DNA from: Streptomyces lilacinus
GTDB taxonomy: Bacteria; Actinomycetota; Actinomycetes; Streptomycetales; Streptomycetaceae
DNA: 23,725 bases
Reading direction: 5' to 3'
Assembly: GCA_000715685.1 (NCBI GenBank)
Contig: KL569376.1
Location: 33,610 to 57,334 of the forward strand
A program made the translations under genes and the position numbers. Positions 1-7,122 of the stretch are shown in pieces (position 1 is the first letter of the stretch; each line of letters starts with the position of its first letter). The notes below the pieces were generated by a model. It worked only from the letters and a program-made list of their open reading frames with translations, was not told where the DNA came from and did no database searches.

Positions 1-42
1 GGCTATCGTCCCGCCGGTGCTGATGACGACGACCTGTGCCAC
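1..42 (-). CDS. L-asparaginase, N-terminal fragment (cut by window edge)
   Basis: Only the first 14 codons lie inside the window. Read on the minus strand from GTG at 42-40 they give VAQVVVISTGGTIA. This matches the N-terminal strand and TGGTIA signature of bacterial L-asparaginases, which hydrolyse asparagine to aspartate and ammonia; the first Thr of TGGT is the family's nucleophile. A GGGAAGG ribosome-binding sequence sits at about 51-57, which favours this start over an in-frame GTG at 51. The gene runs divergently from the AsnC-type regulator at 163, a context that fits amino-acid catabolism under local control. The family call rests on one short motif, and the rest of the gene is outside the window. 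Confidence 0.7.
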   Translation of the reverse strand, partial: MAQVVVISTGGTIA

Positions 43-119
43 GTCGACCACCCTTCCCAAGATCATTTCAACTCGGCCGCGAGGGATGGCGGCCGGCAAG
101 GGAAGAATAGGACGAATGG

Positions 120-180
120 CGCGCAATTGGATCGCTGAAATCAGCGCGGAGGCACGGCCTGAGTGGTGGATAATTGCGCG
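120..180. promoter_or_regulatory. Operator-like nested inverted repeats upstream of and over the AsnC-type start
   Basis: A perfect 9-bp inverted repeat, CGCGCAATT at 120-128 and AATTGCGCG at 172-180, flanks the ribosome-binding site (GGAGG, 148-152) and overlaps the first codons of the regulator gene. Nested inside is a second perfect repeat, CGCTGA-AA-TCAGCG, at 133-146. Lrp/AsnC proteins usually bind spaced dyads and repress their own genes, so autoregulation is a reasonable inference. The same region lies upstream of the divergent asparaginase. The symmetry is seen directly; the protein that binds is inferred. Confidence 0.5.
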
Positions 181-633
181 ATGGACCGCATCGACAGAAA
201 TATCTTGCGCGAGCTCCAGAACGACGGCCGCCTGACCATCCAGGAGCTCGCCCACCGCGTGGGCCTGACCCCCTCCCCCTGCATGCGCCGCGTCCGTCAG
301 CTGGAACAGGACGGCGTCATCCAGGGCTACCGGGCGATCATCAACCCCGAGGCCGTCGGCCGCAGCTTCGAGGTCCTCGTCTCCATCGAGGTCAAACGCG
401 ACCGCGAGGCCGTCGAGGCCTTCGAGGCCGCCCTCCAGGACATCCCCGACGTCATCGAGGCGTACCGCCTCTTCGGCAGCCCCGGCTGTCTCCTCCGCAT
501 CGCGGTCGCCGACATCACCGCCTACGAGCGCCTCTGGATCGAACGCCTCACGACGCTGTCGGGCATCACCGAGGTCAACTCGCAGATCATCATGAAGCGG
601 ATCAAGGAACCGAAGGGTCTGCCGGTCGACTGA
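163..633 (+). CDS. Lrp/AsnC-family transcriptional regulator
   Basis: A 156-residue protein with the standard two-part Lrp/AsnC layout. The N-terminal winged helix-turn-helix begins MDRIDRNILRELQNDGR and continues through ELAHRVGLTPSPCMRRVRQLEQDGVIQGY. The C-terminal RAM ligand-binding and oligomerisation domain contains EAYRLFGSPGCLLRIAV and ends in a typical IIMKRIKEPKGL tail. Such proteins sense amino acids and bend DNA as dimers to octamers. GGAGG at 148-152 lies 10 nt before GTG 163, so I use that start; ATG 181 is the alternative and would remove only six residues. It diverges from an asparaginase gene and its 3' end overlaps the convergent phosphatase by 32 bp. The family is clear; asparagine or aspartate as effector is only inferred from the neighbour. 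Confidence 0.9.
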   Translation: MVDNCAMDRIDRNILRELQNDGRLTIQELAHRVGLTPSPCMRRVRQLEQDGVIQGYRAIINPEAVGRSFEVLVSIEVKRDREAVEAFEAALQDIPDVIEAYRLFGSPGCLLRIAVADITAYERLWIERLTTLSGITEVNSQIIMKRIKEPKGLPVD

Positions 634-1792
634 GGCGCGCGTCCTCTCGTTCGGCGGCGTCCTCGAGTCGGTCGATGACGAGCATCGCCACGTCGTCCGC
701 CAGGCTGCCCCCGGTGTGCCGGAGCAGCCCCTGGTGCAGTCGCTCCAGGAACTCCTGCGGGCTGCGGGCCTGCGCCGCTTCCGCGGATTCCATCGCCTCG
801 GGCAGGGGGAAGAAGTCGCTGTCCCGGTTCCGTGCCTCGATCACGCCGTCGGTGTAGAGCAGCAGACGGTCGCCGGGCGCGAACGGATAGCTCTCCACCT
901 TCTCCGGAAGGTCGAAGGCGAAGTCCTCCAGCTCCAGGGGCGGCAGGGTGGAGGCGGGCATCAGCGTGAGGACCTTGCCCTGGCGCAGCACCAGCGGAGG
1001 CGGATGACCGCGGTTGACCACCTCGACCACGGGTCCGTCCGGCACCTGGGCCACGAGCGCGGTGACGAATCCCTCCATCAGGACCTCCTCGTCGTACGCG
1101 TCCGGCACGGCGAGTTCCCGTTGCAGCGCGGCCACGCAGTGGTGCACCACCTCCACGAGGTCGTCCTCGTAGTGCACGGACTCTCGGAACGCGCCCAGCA
1201 CGGCGGCGGCCGCGCGTACGGCGGGCAGCCCCTTGCCCCGGACGTCCCCCACGATCATCCGGACCCCGTAGCGGGTCTCCACGGCGTCGTAGAGATCACC
1301 GCCGATCCGCGCCCCCGCCTCGGCGGCGAGGTACATGCTGGCGGGCCGGAGCGGACCGAGCCGGGCGGGCACGGGCCGCAGGATGACCTCCTGCGCCGCC
1401 GCGGCGATGCGGCGGATCTGGTCGAGCTCGTTCTGTCTGCGGGTCCGCACGGCTCTGCTCGTCGTGACACTGGCCACAGAGACGAGGAAAAGGGCCAGGA
1501 AGTTGGTATAGACCTGCTGGGTGCCCCACGCGTCGTTGTGGGTCGCGGTGATCACGCTGACGACCACCGCGACGGCCGCCGCCGAGACGGTGCCCTTGGG
1601 CCCCATCGTCACCGCGGCCAGCGCCGGCGTGGCCGTGAGCAGGGGGCCGGTGTACAGAAAATGCGCTGGCGAGAGCTCTACGGCCACCACGAGCAGGGCG
1701 ATCGCGAACGGCACGCACTGCCCGATCGCGAAGAGGGCCCGACTGTGGGCACCCGCTCCAGGTCGAGGGGACGAGCGGAAGGGCCACCGCAT
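602..1792 (-). CDS. Membrane-anchored PP2C-type (SpoIIE domain) serine phosphatase
   Basis: A 396-residue protein. Residues about 15-110 form several hydrophobic segments, probably four membrane helices, followed by a short charged linker (TRRQNELDQIRRIAAAAQEV). From about residue 145 it carries the PP2C/SpoIIE phosphatase domain. The metal-binding aspartates are visible: D166 in ARIGGDLYD, D183 in VGDVRGKGLPAV, the LLLYTDGVIEARN motif, and D366/D367 in LADDVAMLVI. Streptomyces has many such phosphatases; they usually dephosphorylate anti-sigma-factor antagonists in partner-switching pathways. There is no attached PAS, GAF or anti-sigma kinase domain, so the signal would have to come through the membrane part. 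The ATG at 1792 has a GGGGGAG sequence about 9 nt upstream. It converges on the AsnC-type gene and overlaps its end. Confidence 0.9.
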   Translation of the reverse strand: MRWPFRSSPRPGAGAHSRALFAIGQCVPFAIALLVVAVELSPAHFLYTGPLLTATPALAAVTMGPKGTVSAAAVAVVVSVITATHNDAWGTQQVYTNFLALFLVSVASVTTSRAVRTRRQNELDQIRRIAAAAQEVILRPVPARLGPLRPASMYLAAEAGARIGGDLYDAVETRYGVRMIVGDVRGKGLPAVRAAAAVLGAFRESVHYEDDLVEVVHHCVAALQRELAVPDAYDEEVLMEGFVTALVAQVPDGPVVEVVNRGHPPPLVLRQGKVLTLMPASTLPPLELEDFAFDLPEKVESYPFAPGDRLLLYTDGVIEARNRDSDFFPLPEAMESAEAAQARSPQEFLERLHQGLLRHTGGSLADDVAMLVIDRLEDAAEREDARLSRPADPSVP

Positions 1793-1932
1793 GTTCCAAG
1801 GCTCCCCCCTCGCACCTCAATGTTCCACTCGTCGCCCTCGGCCCCCAGCGGCCCCGACAGCCCCTCCCGAATCATCGAGCCGACGTGGGGTTAACATGTG
1901 AGCGCCGCCTAGCTCGAAAGATTGGCCGACCT
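1793..1932. promoter_or_regulatory. Divergent promoter region of the phosphatase and GAPDH genes
   Basis: This 140-bp stretch must hold the start signals for both divergent genes. TAACAT at 1892-1897 fits a -10 box for the GAPDH direction, but I see no convincing -35 element at the right spacing. No ribosome-binding sequence is evident just before GTG 1933. I see no strong dyad here. Confidence 0.35.
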
Positions 1933-3378
1933 GTGACTGTCAACGACGACTCGTTCACAAACTGGAAGAACCGCGAGGAGATCGCGGAGTCGATGATCCC
2001 GATCATCGGGAAGCTGCACCGGGAGCGGGACGTCACGGTCCTCCTCCACAGCCGCTCCCTGGTGAACAAGTCGGTGGTCAGCATCCTGAAGACCCACCGA
2101 TTCGCCCGGCAGATAGCCGGCGAGGAGCTCTCGGTCACCGAGACGCTGCCGTTCCTGCAGGCTCTCACCACGCTCGATCTCGGCCCGTCCCAGATCGACA
2201 TCGGCATGCTCGCCGCGACGTACAAGACCGACGCCCGCGGTCTCTCGGTGGAGGAGTTCACCGCCGAGGCCGTCGCCGGCGCCACGGGTGCCAACAAGAT
2301 CGAGTGCCGCGAGGGGCGCGACGTCGTCCTCTACGGCTTCGGCCGCATCGGCCGCCTCGTCGCCCGCCTGCTCATCGAGAAGTCCGGCTCGGGCAACGGC
2401 CTGCGCCTGCGCGCCATCGTCGTCCGCCAGGGCGGCGACCAGGACATCGTCAAGCGCGCCTCGCTGCTGCGCCGCGACTCCATCCACGGCCAGTTCCAGG
2501 GCACGATCACCGTCGACGAGGCGAACAGCACCATCGTCGCCAACGGCAACGAGATCAAGGTGATCTACGCCAACGACCCGTCGGAGGTCGACTACACGGC
2601 GTACGGCATCAAGGACGCCATCCTCATCGACAACACCGGCAAGTGGCGCGACCGTGAGGGCCTGTCCAAGCACCTGCGCCCCGGCATCGACAAGGTCGTC
2701 CTGACCGCGCCCGGCAAGGGTGACGTGCCCAACATCGTGCACGGCGTCAACCACGACATGATCAAGCCGGACGAGCAGATCCTGTCCTGCGCCTCCTGCA
2801 CCACCAACGCCATCGTCCCGCCGCTGAAGGCGATGGACGACGAGTACGGCGTCCTGCGCGGTCACGTGGAGACCGTCCACTCGTTCACCAACGACCAGAA
2901 CCTGCTGGACAACTACCACAAGGCCGACCGTCGCGGCCGCTCGGCGCCGCTGAACATGGTCATCACCGAGACCGGTGCCGCCTCCGCCGTCGCCAAGGCG
3001 CTGCCCGAGCTCAAGGCGCCGATCACCGGCAGCTCGATCCGCGTTCCCGTGCCGGACGTCTCGATCGCGATCCTCAGCCTGCGCCTCGGCCGCGAGACCA
3101 CCCGCGAGGAGGTCCTCGACTACCTCCGCAACGTCTCGCTGACCTCGCCGCTCAAGCGCCAGATCGACTTCACCACGGCCCCCGACGCGGTCTCCAGCGA
3201 CTTCATCGGCTCGCGCCACGCCTCGATCGTCGACGCCGGCGCCACCAAGGTCGACGGCGACAACGCGATCCTCTACCTCTGGTACGACAACGAGTTCGGC
3301 TACTCGTGCCAGGTCATCCGAGTCGTCCAGCACGTCTCCGGGGTGGAGTACCCCACGTACCCGGCTCCGGTGGTCTGA
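1933..3378 (+). CDS. gap: Glyceraldehyde-3-phosphate dehydrogenase, long form
   Basis: A 481-residue enzyme that oxidises glyceraldehyde 3-phosphate to 1,3-bisphosphoglycerate with NAD(P), or runs in reverse in gluconeogenesis. Residues 1-130 are an extra N-terminal region absent from the usual ~335-residue enzyme. The Rossmann nucleotide-binding motif GFGRIGR starts at 135. The catalytic Cys is C289 in SCASCTTN. HSFTNDQNLLDNYHK, the AAKA-like SAVAKALPEL, and the closing WYDNEFGYSCQVI are all classic. As I remember it, the long-form Streptomyces homologue begins MTVNDDSF, which supports GTG 1933 over the in-frame GTG at 1885. The gene is monocistronic, with a strong terminator directly downstream. 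This form usually accompanies a second, short GAPDH elsewhere in the genome. Confidence 0.95.
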   Translation: MTVNDDSFTNWKNREEIAESMIPIIGKLHRERDVTVLLHSRSLVNKSVVSILKTHRFARQIAGEELSVTETLPFLQALTTLDLGPSQIDIGMLAATYKTDARGLSVEEFTAEAVAGATGANKIECREGRDVVLYGFGRIGRLVARLLIEKSGSGNGLRLRAIVVRQGGDQDIVKRASLLRRDSIHGQFQGTITVDEANSTIVANGNEIKVIYANDPSEVDYTAYGIKDAILIDNTGKWRDREGLSKHLRPGIDKVVLTAPGKGDVPNIVHGVNHDMIKPDEQILSCASCTTNAIVPPLKAMDDEYGVLRGHVETVHSFTNDQNLLDNYHKADRRGRSAPLNMVITETGAASAVAKALPELKAPITGSSIRVPVPDVSIAILSLRLGRETTREEVLDYLRNVSLTSPLKRQIDFTTAPDAVSSDFIGSRHASIVDAGATKVDGDNAILYLWYDNEFGYSCQVIRVVQHVSGVEYPTYPAPVV

Positions 3379-3400
3379 TCCGGGCGATCTGTCCGACCCC

Positions 3401-3466
3401 GGTGTCCCGGGACACCGCCGCCGGGCGGCCACCTCAAGGACGAGGCGGCCGCCCGGCGGCTTTTTT
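3401..3466 (+). terminator. Intrinsic terminator of gap, with a second palindrome just before it
   Basis: A perfect 14-bp stem, GCCGCCGGGCGGCC at 3417-3430 pairing with GGCCGCCCGGCGGC at 3447-3460, has a 16-nt loop and is followed at once by six T (3461-3466). This is a textbook rho-independent terminator, stronger and more T-rich than most in high-GC actinobacteria. Abutting it is a perfect 16-bp palindrome, GGTGTCCCGGGACACC (3401-3416). The T tract serves only the plus strand; the opposing ROK gene ends at 3475. Confidence 0.9.
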
Positions 3467-3474
3467 CATGGGCC

Positions 3475-4479
3475 TCACGCCCCGCCGGCCGGGCCCTCCT
3501 TGTGGTGGCCCTCCTTGTGGTGGTCGAGGGCCAGGAGGGCGGCGCCGATCCACCCGGCTTCCGGGCCGAGGCGGGCCGGCTCGATGTCCGGGAGTTCGCG
3601 GTGGGCGGCGGCGGTGACGAAACGGCTGAAGCTCGAGCGGATGGGGGCCAGCAGGAGATCGCCGACTTCCGCGACGCCACCGCCGATGACCACCAGCTCG
3701 ATGTCGAAGAGGTTGACGAGCGTCGCGGCGCCGATGCCGAGCCAGTGGCCGAGGCGCTCGAGCTGGGCACATGCGGCCGGGTCTCCGGCGCGCGCCGCCG
3801 CCGAGACCGTTTCCCCGGTCACCCGATCGGGGCCGCCCGCGAGCGTGGCCAGCATCCCGTCGGGCTCGGCCGCGGCCGCCGCGCTGCCGTAGCGGCCGAG
3901 CGCCCGCCCGGAGGCCAGGGGTTCGAGGCAGCCGATGGTGCCGCAGCCGCAGCGCTCGCTGCCGTGGGGGTCGACGATCATGTGCCCGATCTCCATGGCG
4001 ATTCCCGTGCGGCCGCGGAAGAGACGATCGGCCAGGACGAGACCGCCGCCGACGCCGGTGCCCACGGTGACGAAGGCCATGTAGGCGGCGCTGTTTCCCA
4101 TGCGGTACTCCGCCCAGCAGGCGGCGTTGGCGTCGTTGTCGACGACGGTCGGCAGCCCGGTGGATTCCTCGAGCAGGTGCCGGAGCGGCACGTCACGGTA
4201 GGCATTGTTGGGAGCGGTCCGGATGCGGCCTTCGGGCCAGTGGACGAGGCCCGCCGCTCCCACGCCGACGGCGGCGATTCCGGGATGCCGGGAATGCAGT
4301 CCTTCGACGAGAACGGAAACGGCCTTCAAAGTGGCTGCCTGGTCGGCGGGGCTGGGCACGACCGGGACCCGTTCGACGACGTGGCCCTCCGCGTCGACCA
4401 CTCCCGCTGCGATCTTCGTGCCTCCGATGTCGAGTCCGATGGAGAGTCGACCGTCGTAGTCGTGGAATCGTGGGCGCAT
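3475..4479 (-). CDS. ROK-family sugar kinase (glucokinase-like)
   Basis: A 334-residue protein with every ROK kinase landmark: the ATP phosphate-binding motif GLDIGGTK (residues 15-22), the catalytic aspartate D116 in VDNDANAACWAE, VTVGTGVGGGLV, and the zinc site made by EIGH plus C177, C179 and C184 in CGCGTIGCLEPLASG. The family phosphorylates glucose, N-acetylglucosamine, N-acetylmannosamine and related sugars; the exact substrate cannot be read from motifs. It starts 12 bp after the upstream ROK gene, and the SD TAGGAG reuses that gene's stop codon, so the two are translationally linked. The C terminus carries an unusual HHKEG-HHKEG duplication coded by a 15-bp tandem repeat. Confidence 0.88.
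   Translation of the reverse strand: MRPRFHDYDGRLSIGLDIGGTKIAAGVVDAEGHVVERVPVVPSPADQAATLKAVSVLVEGLHSRHPGIAAVGVGAAGLVHWPEGRIRTAPNNAYRDVPLRHLLEESTGLPTVVDNDANAACWAEYRMGNSAAYMAFVTVGTGVGGGLVLADRLFRGRTGIAMEIGHMIVDPHGSERCGCGTIGCLEPLASGRALGRYGSAAAAAEPDGMLATLAGGPDRVTGETVSAAARAGDPAACAQLERLGHWLGIGAATLVNLFDIELVVIGGGVAEVGDLLLAPIRSSFSRFVTAAAHRELPDIEPARLGPEAGWIGAALLALDHHKEGHHKEGPAGGA
3494..3523. repeat. 15-bp perfect tandem duplication (HHKEG x2) at the kinase C terminus
   Basis: CCCTCCTTGTGGTGG occurs twice in direct tandem at 3494-3508 and 3509-3523, inside the last codons of the ROK kinase gene. It adds exactly five codons and keeps the frame. The second unit looks like a recent slippage product. Confidence 0.9.
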
Positions 4480-4491
4480 GGGGGCGTACTC

Positions 4492-5544
4492 CTACCGGGG
4501 TTGAAGCCGGACGCCGAAGCAACTCTGCAGAGCGATCAGCGCGGCGCCGTGCGCGCCACGGACGGCGTCCAGCGGTTTGGTGACGATGTGACAGTCCCTG
4601 CTGATGTGGAAGGTGTGCGCGGGGAATTTCCTCATCGCGTGGAGGAAGGCATTCGCCGCCCGGCGCCCGGGCCCGCCGTCGAGGAGATCCTCCGCCGCGT
4701 AGACCACCACATCGGTCGGTCCGAAGGTGGTGAGGAGCATGGCGATGCCACGGGCGATCGAGGTGCCGGCCTTGCGGAAGGCGGCCGCCGCCTCTCGCGC
4801 CTGTGCGTCGTTGCTGTCGGCGAGCGCGATCGCGGCCTCGAGTCCGTCGAGTTCCCGTCCGGTCCGTTCCTTGACCACGGCGGTCAGCGCACGGTTCCCC
4901 ACCTGGCTCTCGATGCACCCCCGCATCCCGCAATCGCAGATCCGGCCCCTCTGCCACACCTGGAGGTGCCCGAATTCCATCGGGACGGAAATCCGCTCGC
5001 CCCGTACGACCATTCCGGCCCCCACGCCGTCGCGGACGAGGATCACCCCGAACGTCGTGCTTCCGCGGCCCACACCGAGACTCTGCTCGTACGCCGCGAA
5101 GGCGTGGGCGTCGTTCTCCACCGACGTGGCGCAGCCCGTCATGGAGGCGAGTTCCGCACCGAGCGGGAAGTCCACCCACTCGTAGGGAGGAGGTTTTTCG
5201 TGCCGGTGGTCGTCGGGGCCGTTGACGAGGTGGAGCACCGTTCCCGTGTCCGGATCGACGGGGCCGCCCACCTGGACTCCCACGCACACCCTGCTTCTGG
5301 GAAACGCGCAGCCCAGTCTGTCGTCGACGAGATTTTTTGCCAGCTCGGCCACACGCTTCACCACCTCCCCGGACTCCATGACCGTGAGATGCCGACGGGA
5401 ACGTGCCATCACCACGCCGTCGGACCCGACAACGACCCCCGTGAGTTTGTACGGCTGGAGTTCGATGCCGACCGCGTAGTGCCCGTGGTCGAGCTCGTAC
5501 GAACGTCGGAGAACCTGCCGCACTTTCACGTCGTTCACGTTCAT
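4492..5544 (-). CDS. ROK-family protein lacking the DxGGT motif and any HTH
   Basis: A 350-residue ROK protein. It keeps the sugar-site residues (VGVQVGGPVDPDTG; VENDAHAFAAYE with D145) and the ROK zinc site (EFGH, then C203, C205 and C210 in CDCGMRGCIES). The N-terminal phosphate-binding motif DxGGT is replaced by GIELQPYKL, as in NagC/XylR-type ROK repressors rather than kinases. It also lacks the ~60-80-residue winged helix that such repressors carry; only about 20 residues precede the fold. It is therefore probably a sugar-sensing, non-kinase ROK protein, acting through a partner or as a stand-alone sensor. It follows the sigma-like gene by 40 nt and precedes the ROK kinase by 12 nt. The start ATG has AAGGTGG upstream. 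Confidence 0.8.
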   Translation of the reverse strand: MNVNDVKVRQVLRRSYELDHGHYAVGIELQPYKLTGVVVGSDGVVMARSRRHLTVMESGEVVKRVAELAKNLVDDRLGCAFPRSRVCVGVQVGGPVDPDTGTVLHLVNGPDDHRHEKPPPYEWVDFPLGAELASMTGCATSVENDAHAFAAYEQSLGVGRGSTTFGVILVRDGVGAGMVVRGERISVPMEFGHLQVWQRGRICDCGMRGCIESQVGNRALTAVVKERTGRELDGLEAAIALADSNDAQAREAAAAFRKAGTSIARGIAMLLTTFGPTDVVVYAAEDLLDGGPGRRAANAFLHAMRKFPAHTFHISRDCHIVTKPLDAVRGAHGAALIALQSCFGVRLQPR

Positions 5545-5584
5545 GTGCCACCTTGCGTCCAGTGGTGGGCTCGGGGAGAGAGGG

Positions 5585-6253
5585 TCAGGCTATTGATTCG
5601 GGGGCCACGGCCTCCGGGTATCGCTGGACCGCCGCACGGATGGCGATGGGCGTCAAAGTGACGATCTCGTCGGTGTCGCCCTCCCCGTCCTCGTCACGGG
5701 CCACGCGACGCAGTTCCTCCGCCTGCTCGGTGGTCGCGCAGTCCCACAGCACGCCGACGAGATCGGATGTGTCCGTGTCCTCGAATTCGTCGAAGGAGAC
5801 CCGCTCGGCCATGAGGTGACGGCCCCGATGGGCGTACGGGAGGTGCCGCACGCATTCGGTGAGGAACGCTGCCTTCAGTTCCGGCAGAGCCGCCTGCGGT
5901 TCCGGAACGGGTTGCCGCGCCTGGTCGCGGAAGCCGCTCAGCGCTCGCGCCGCCGTCTCCACCGCGAGCTCGTCGATGTCGTCTCGATGGAGACGCACTC
6001 CGGGGCGGCCGGCCGTCGCGATGGCCAACAGCCAGAGCTGGACGACGTGATAGCCGTAGGCGGCCCAGCCGGCCTGGGACTCGAAGTCGGGAGCCTGTAT
6101 AAGAGACAGGTCCGGGGAGAGCCGGCTCTCGACGTCGGCCCGGACGGTCCGAAGAAACCGTTCGAACGCCGGGTGCACGGACGGCGTGGTGTCTCTGGCG
6201 GTCTTCGGCTGGGCCCTGCGTGTGGCGATTCCTCGCTCATCCCTTGCGGACAC
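5585..6253 (-). CDS. Sigma-factor-like protein of unknown role (adapter-like sequence inside)
   Basis: A 222-residue protein starting at GTG 6253, with AAGGAGG five nt upstream and a 17-bp overlap with the ECF sigma gene. Residues about 85-125 (DIDELAVETAARALSGFRDQ, then a short loop and KAAFLTECVRHLPYAHR) resemble region 2 of divergent Streptomyces sigma-like proteins that carry a D-x-x-D-L-A-x-E-T-x-x-x-A-L motif. The C-terminal LTPIAIRAAVQRYPEA resembles a shortened recognition helix. A full region 4 is not visible. Residues 49-53 are coded by a 14-bp match to the Tn5/Nextera mosaic end (6096-6109), so the protein may be misassembled at that point even though the frame stays open. The role is unknown; its position suggests it modulates or cooperates with the ECF factor. 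Confidence 0.6.
   Translation of the reverse strand: MSARDERGIATRRAQPKTARDTTPSVHPAFERFLRTVRADVESRLSPDLSLIQAPDFESQAGWAAYGYHVVQLWLLAIATAGRPGVRLHRDDIDELAVETAARALSGFRDQARQPVPEPQAALPELKAAFLTECVRHLPYAHRGRHLMAERVSFDEFEDTDTSDLVGVLWDCATTEQAEELRRVARDEDGEGDTDEIVTLTPIAIRAAVQRYPEAVAPESIA
6096..6109 (+). other. Truncated Tn5/Nextera mosaic end (14 of 19 bp)
   Basis: TGTATAAGAGACAG is identical to the inner 14 bases of the mosaic end AGATGTGTATAAGAGACAG used in tagmentation libraries. In GC-rich DNA this AT-rich string is not expected by chance. It reads in the same direction as the second copy at 7123. It most likely marks untrimmed adapter at a contig join. Confidence 0.8.
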
Positions 6254-6779
6254 GCGAACCTCCTTCTTTTTCCTCGTAGTTCTCCAGCATGGTGCGCAGC
6301 GTGGCGAGAGCGTGCCGCAGATTGCTGCGGACGGTGCTCGCCTTCACGCCGAGAAGCGCGGCGATTTCCTGTGCGGAGTAGCCGTCCAGGTGCAGAGCCA
6401 GGACCTGTCCCTGCCGAGGAGGGAGACCGCGCAGAATCTCCAATACTTTTTGGTGCTCGTCCGGTTCGGCGCGATCCGCCGATACGGAGGCCGAAAGCCG
6501 TGCGTTCCGCGATTCCAGAGCCAACCGCTTGCGATTGCGTTCGGCCTTCTTGCAGTACGCGTGCCACGCCACCGTCCGGACCCAGCCCGCGGGGCTCTTG
6601 CAGTCCGGCCACATGCGCAGGAGCTCCTGCATGGCATCCTGTGTCGCGTCCTCGGCTTCCTCATAAGTCGCTCCGGCTCTCATGAGGCTATGAACGACTC
6701 GTGGATACTCCGCTGTAAAGAAAACGGCGAAACCCGGCAACTCGGCGGGTATGGCCCCGTGATCTCCTTGGGGGCTCAC
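6237..6779 (-). CDS. ECF-type RNA polymerase sigma factor
   Basis: A 180-residue ECF (group 4) sigma factor. Region 2 spans about residues 15-80 (FFTAEYPRVVHSLMRAGAT, EEAEDATQDAMQELLRMW, WVRTVAWHAYCKKAERNRKR). Region 4 spans about 115-165, with LRGLPPRQGQVLALHLDG, the helix-turn-helix SAQEIAALLGVKASTVRSNL, and RHALATLRTML. The start is GTG 6779 with AGGAGG seven nt upstream. Its stop overlaps the next gene, and two ROK-family genes follow, so it probably heads a four-gene unit. There is no adjacent anti-sigma gene with membrane segments; the 222-residue sigma-like protein is the only close partner. The whole gene lies between two adapter-like sequences, so its linkage to the flanks needs checking. 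Confidence 0.88.
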   Translation of the reverse strand: MSPQGDHGAIPAELPGFAVFFTAEYPRVVHSLMRAGATYEEAEDATQDAMQELLRMWPDCKSPAGWVRTVAWHAYCKKAERNRKRLALESRNARLSASVSADRAEPDEHQKVLEILRGLPPRQGQVLALHLDGYSAQEIAALLGVKASTVRSNLRHALATLRTMLENYEEKEGGSRVRKG

Positions 6780-6933
6780 GCAGCCACCTCCTCTGGGTCG
6801 GTCACACCCTTATAGGTCCGTGGGAGCGCGGCAGTGTGCAAAAGCCCGTCGGCGGCCCCTGCCCACGGCACTTGCACGCGAAGGGTGCCTTCCGCCCCTT
6901 CTTCGATAAAAGCCCGAGGAAGGTGAGGATTTG
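6780..6933. promoter_or_regulatory. Divergent promoter region (ECF sigma gene / small membrane protein)
   Basis: Read on the minus strand, TATAAG (about 6809-6814) is a good -10 candidate for the sigma operon. It would give a short leader before the AGGAGG at about 6787-6793. A clear -35 at 16-18 nt is not visible. On the plus strand GATAAA (6905-6910) precedes the strong AGGAAGGTGAGG of the small gene. Confidence 0.35.
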
Positions 6934-7119
6934 ATGAGGCGCAATACCGGCACACGCCACACCGACCACGCCGGCTCCACCGAGGTCGTGGTGCTCGTCA
7001 ACGGCGTGACGGCGAGCATCGGCGGCGCGTACCTGCTGACGTCATCGGTCCTGATCACCGTGCTGGCCGGAGTGGCGGCGGTCGCCGTGGCGGCCCTGCA
7101 CGTCATCTTCGGCTCGTGA
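6934..7119 (+). CDS. Small membrane protein, 61 residues, unknown function
   Basis: ATG 6934 is preceded by a purine-rich AGGAAGGTGAGG (6917-6928). The product starts with a polar, charged stretch of about 15 residues (MRRNTGTRHTDHAGST). It continues with two hydrophobic stretches, about residues 17-38 (VVLVNGVTASIGGAYLLTSS) and 39-58 (VLITVLAGVAAVAVAALHVI), consistent with a short helical hairpin in the membrane. I recognise no family. It is divergent from the ECF sigma gene, so it could belong to that regulon, but an adapter-like sequence begins four bases after its stop codon. Coding status rests on the ribosome-binding site and the membrane pattern. Confidence 0.6.
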   Translation: MRRNTGTRHTDHAGSTEVVVLVNGVTASIGGAYLLTSSVLITVLAGVAAVAVAALHVIFGS

Positions 7120-7122
7120 GCC

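Noticed and set aside
1909..3432. Long open frame antisense to gap (about 500 codons)
   Set aside because: It mirrors a strongly conserved GAPDH gene and its product is low-complexity Val/Asp/Arg sequence, typical of antisense frames in high-GC DNA.
3502..5661. 719-codon open frame antisense to both ROK genes
   Set aside because: The opposite strand encodes two clear ROK proteins with intact motifs and ribosome-binding sites; this frame has no recognisable domain.
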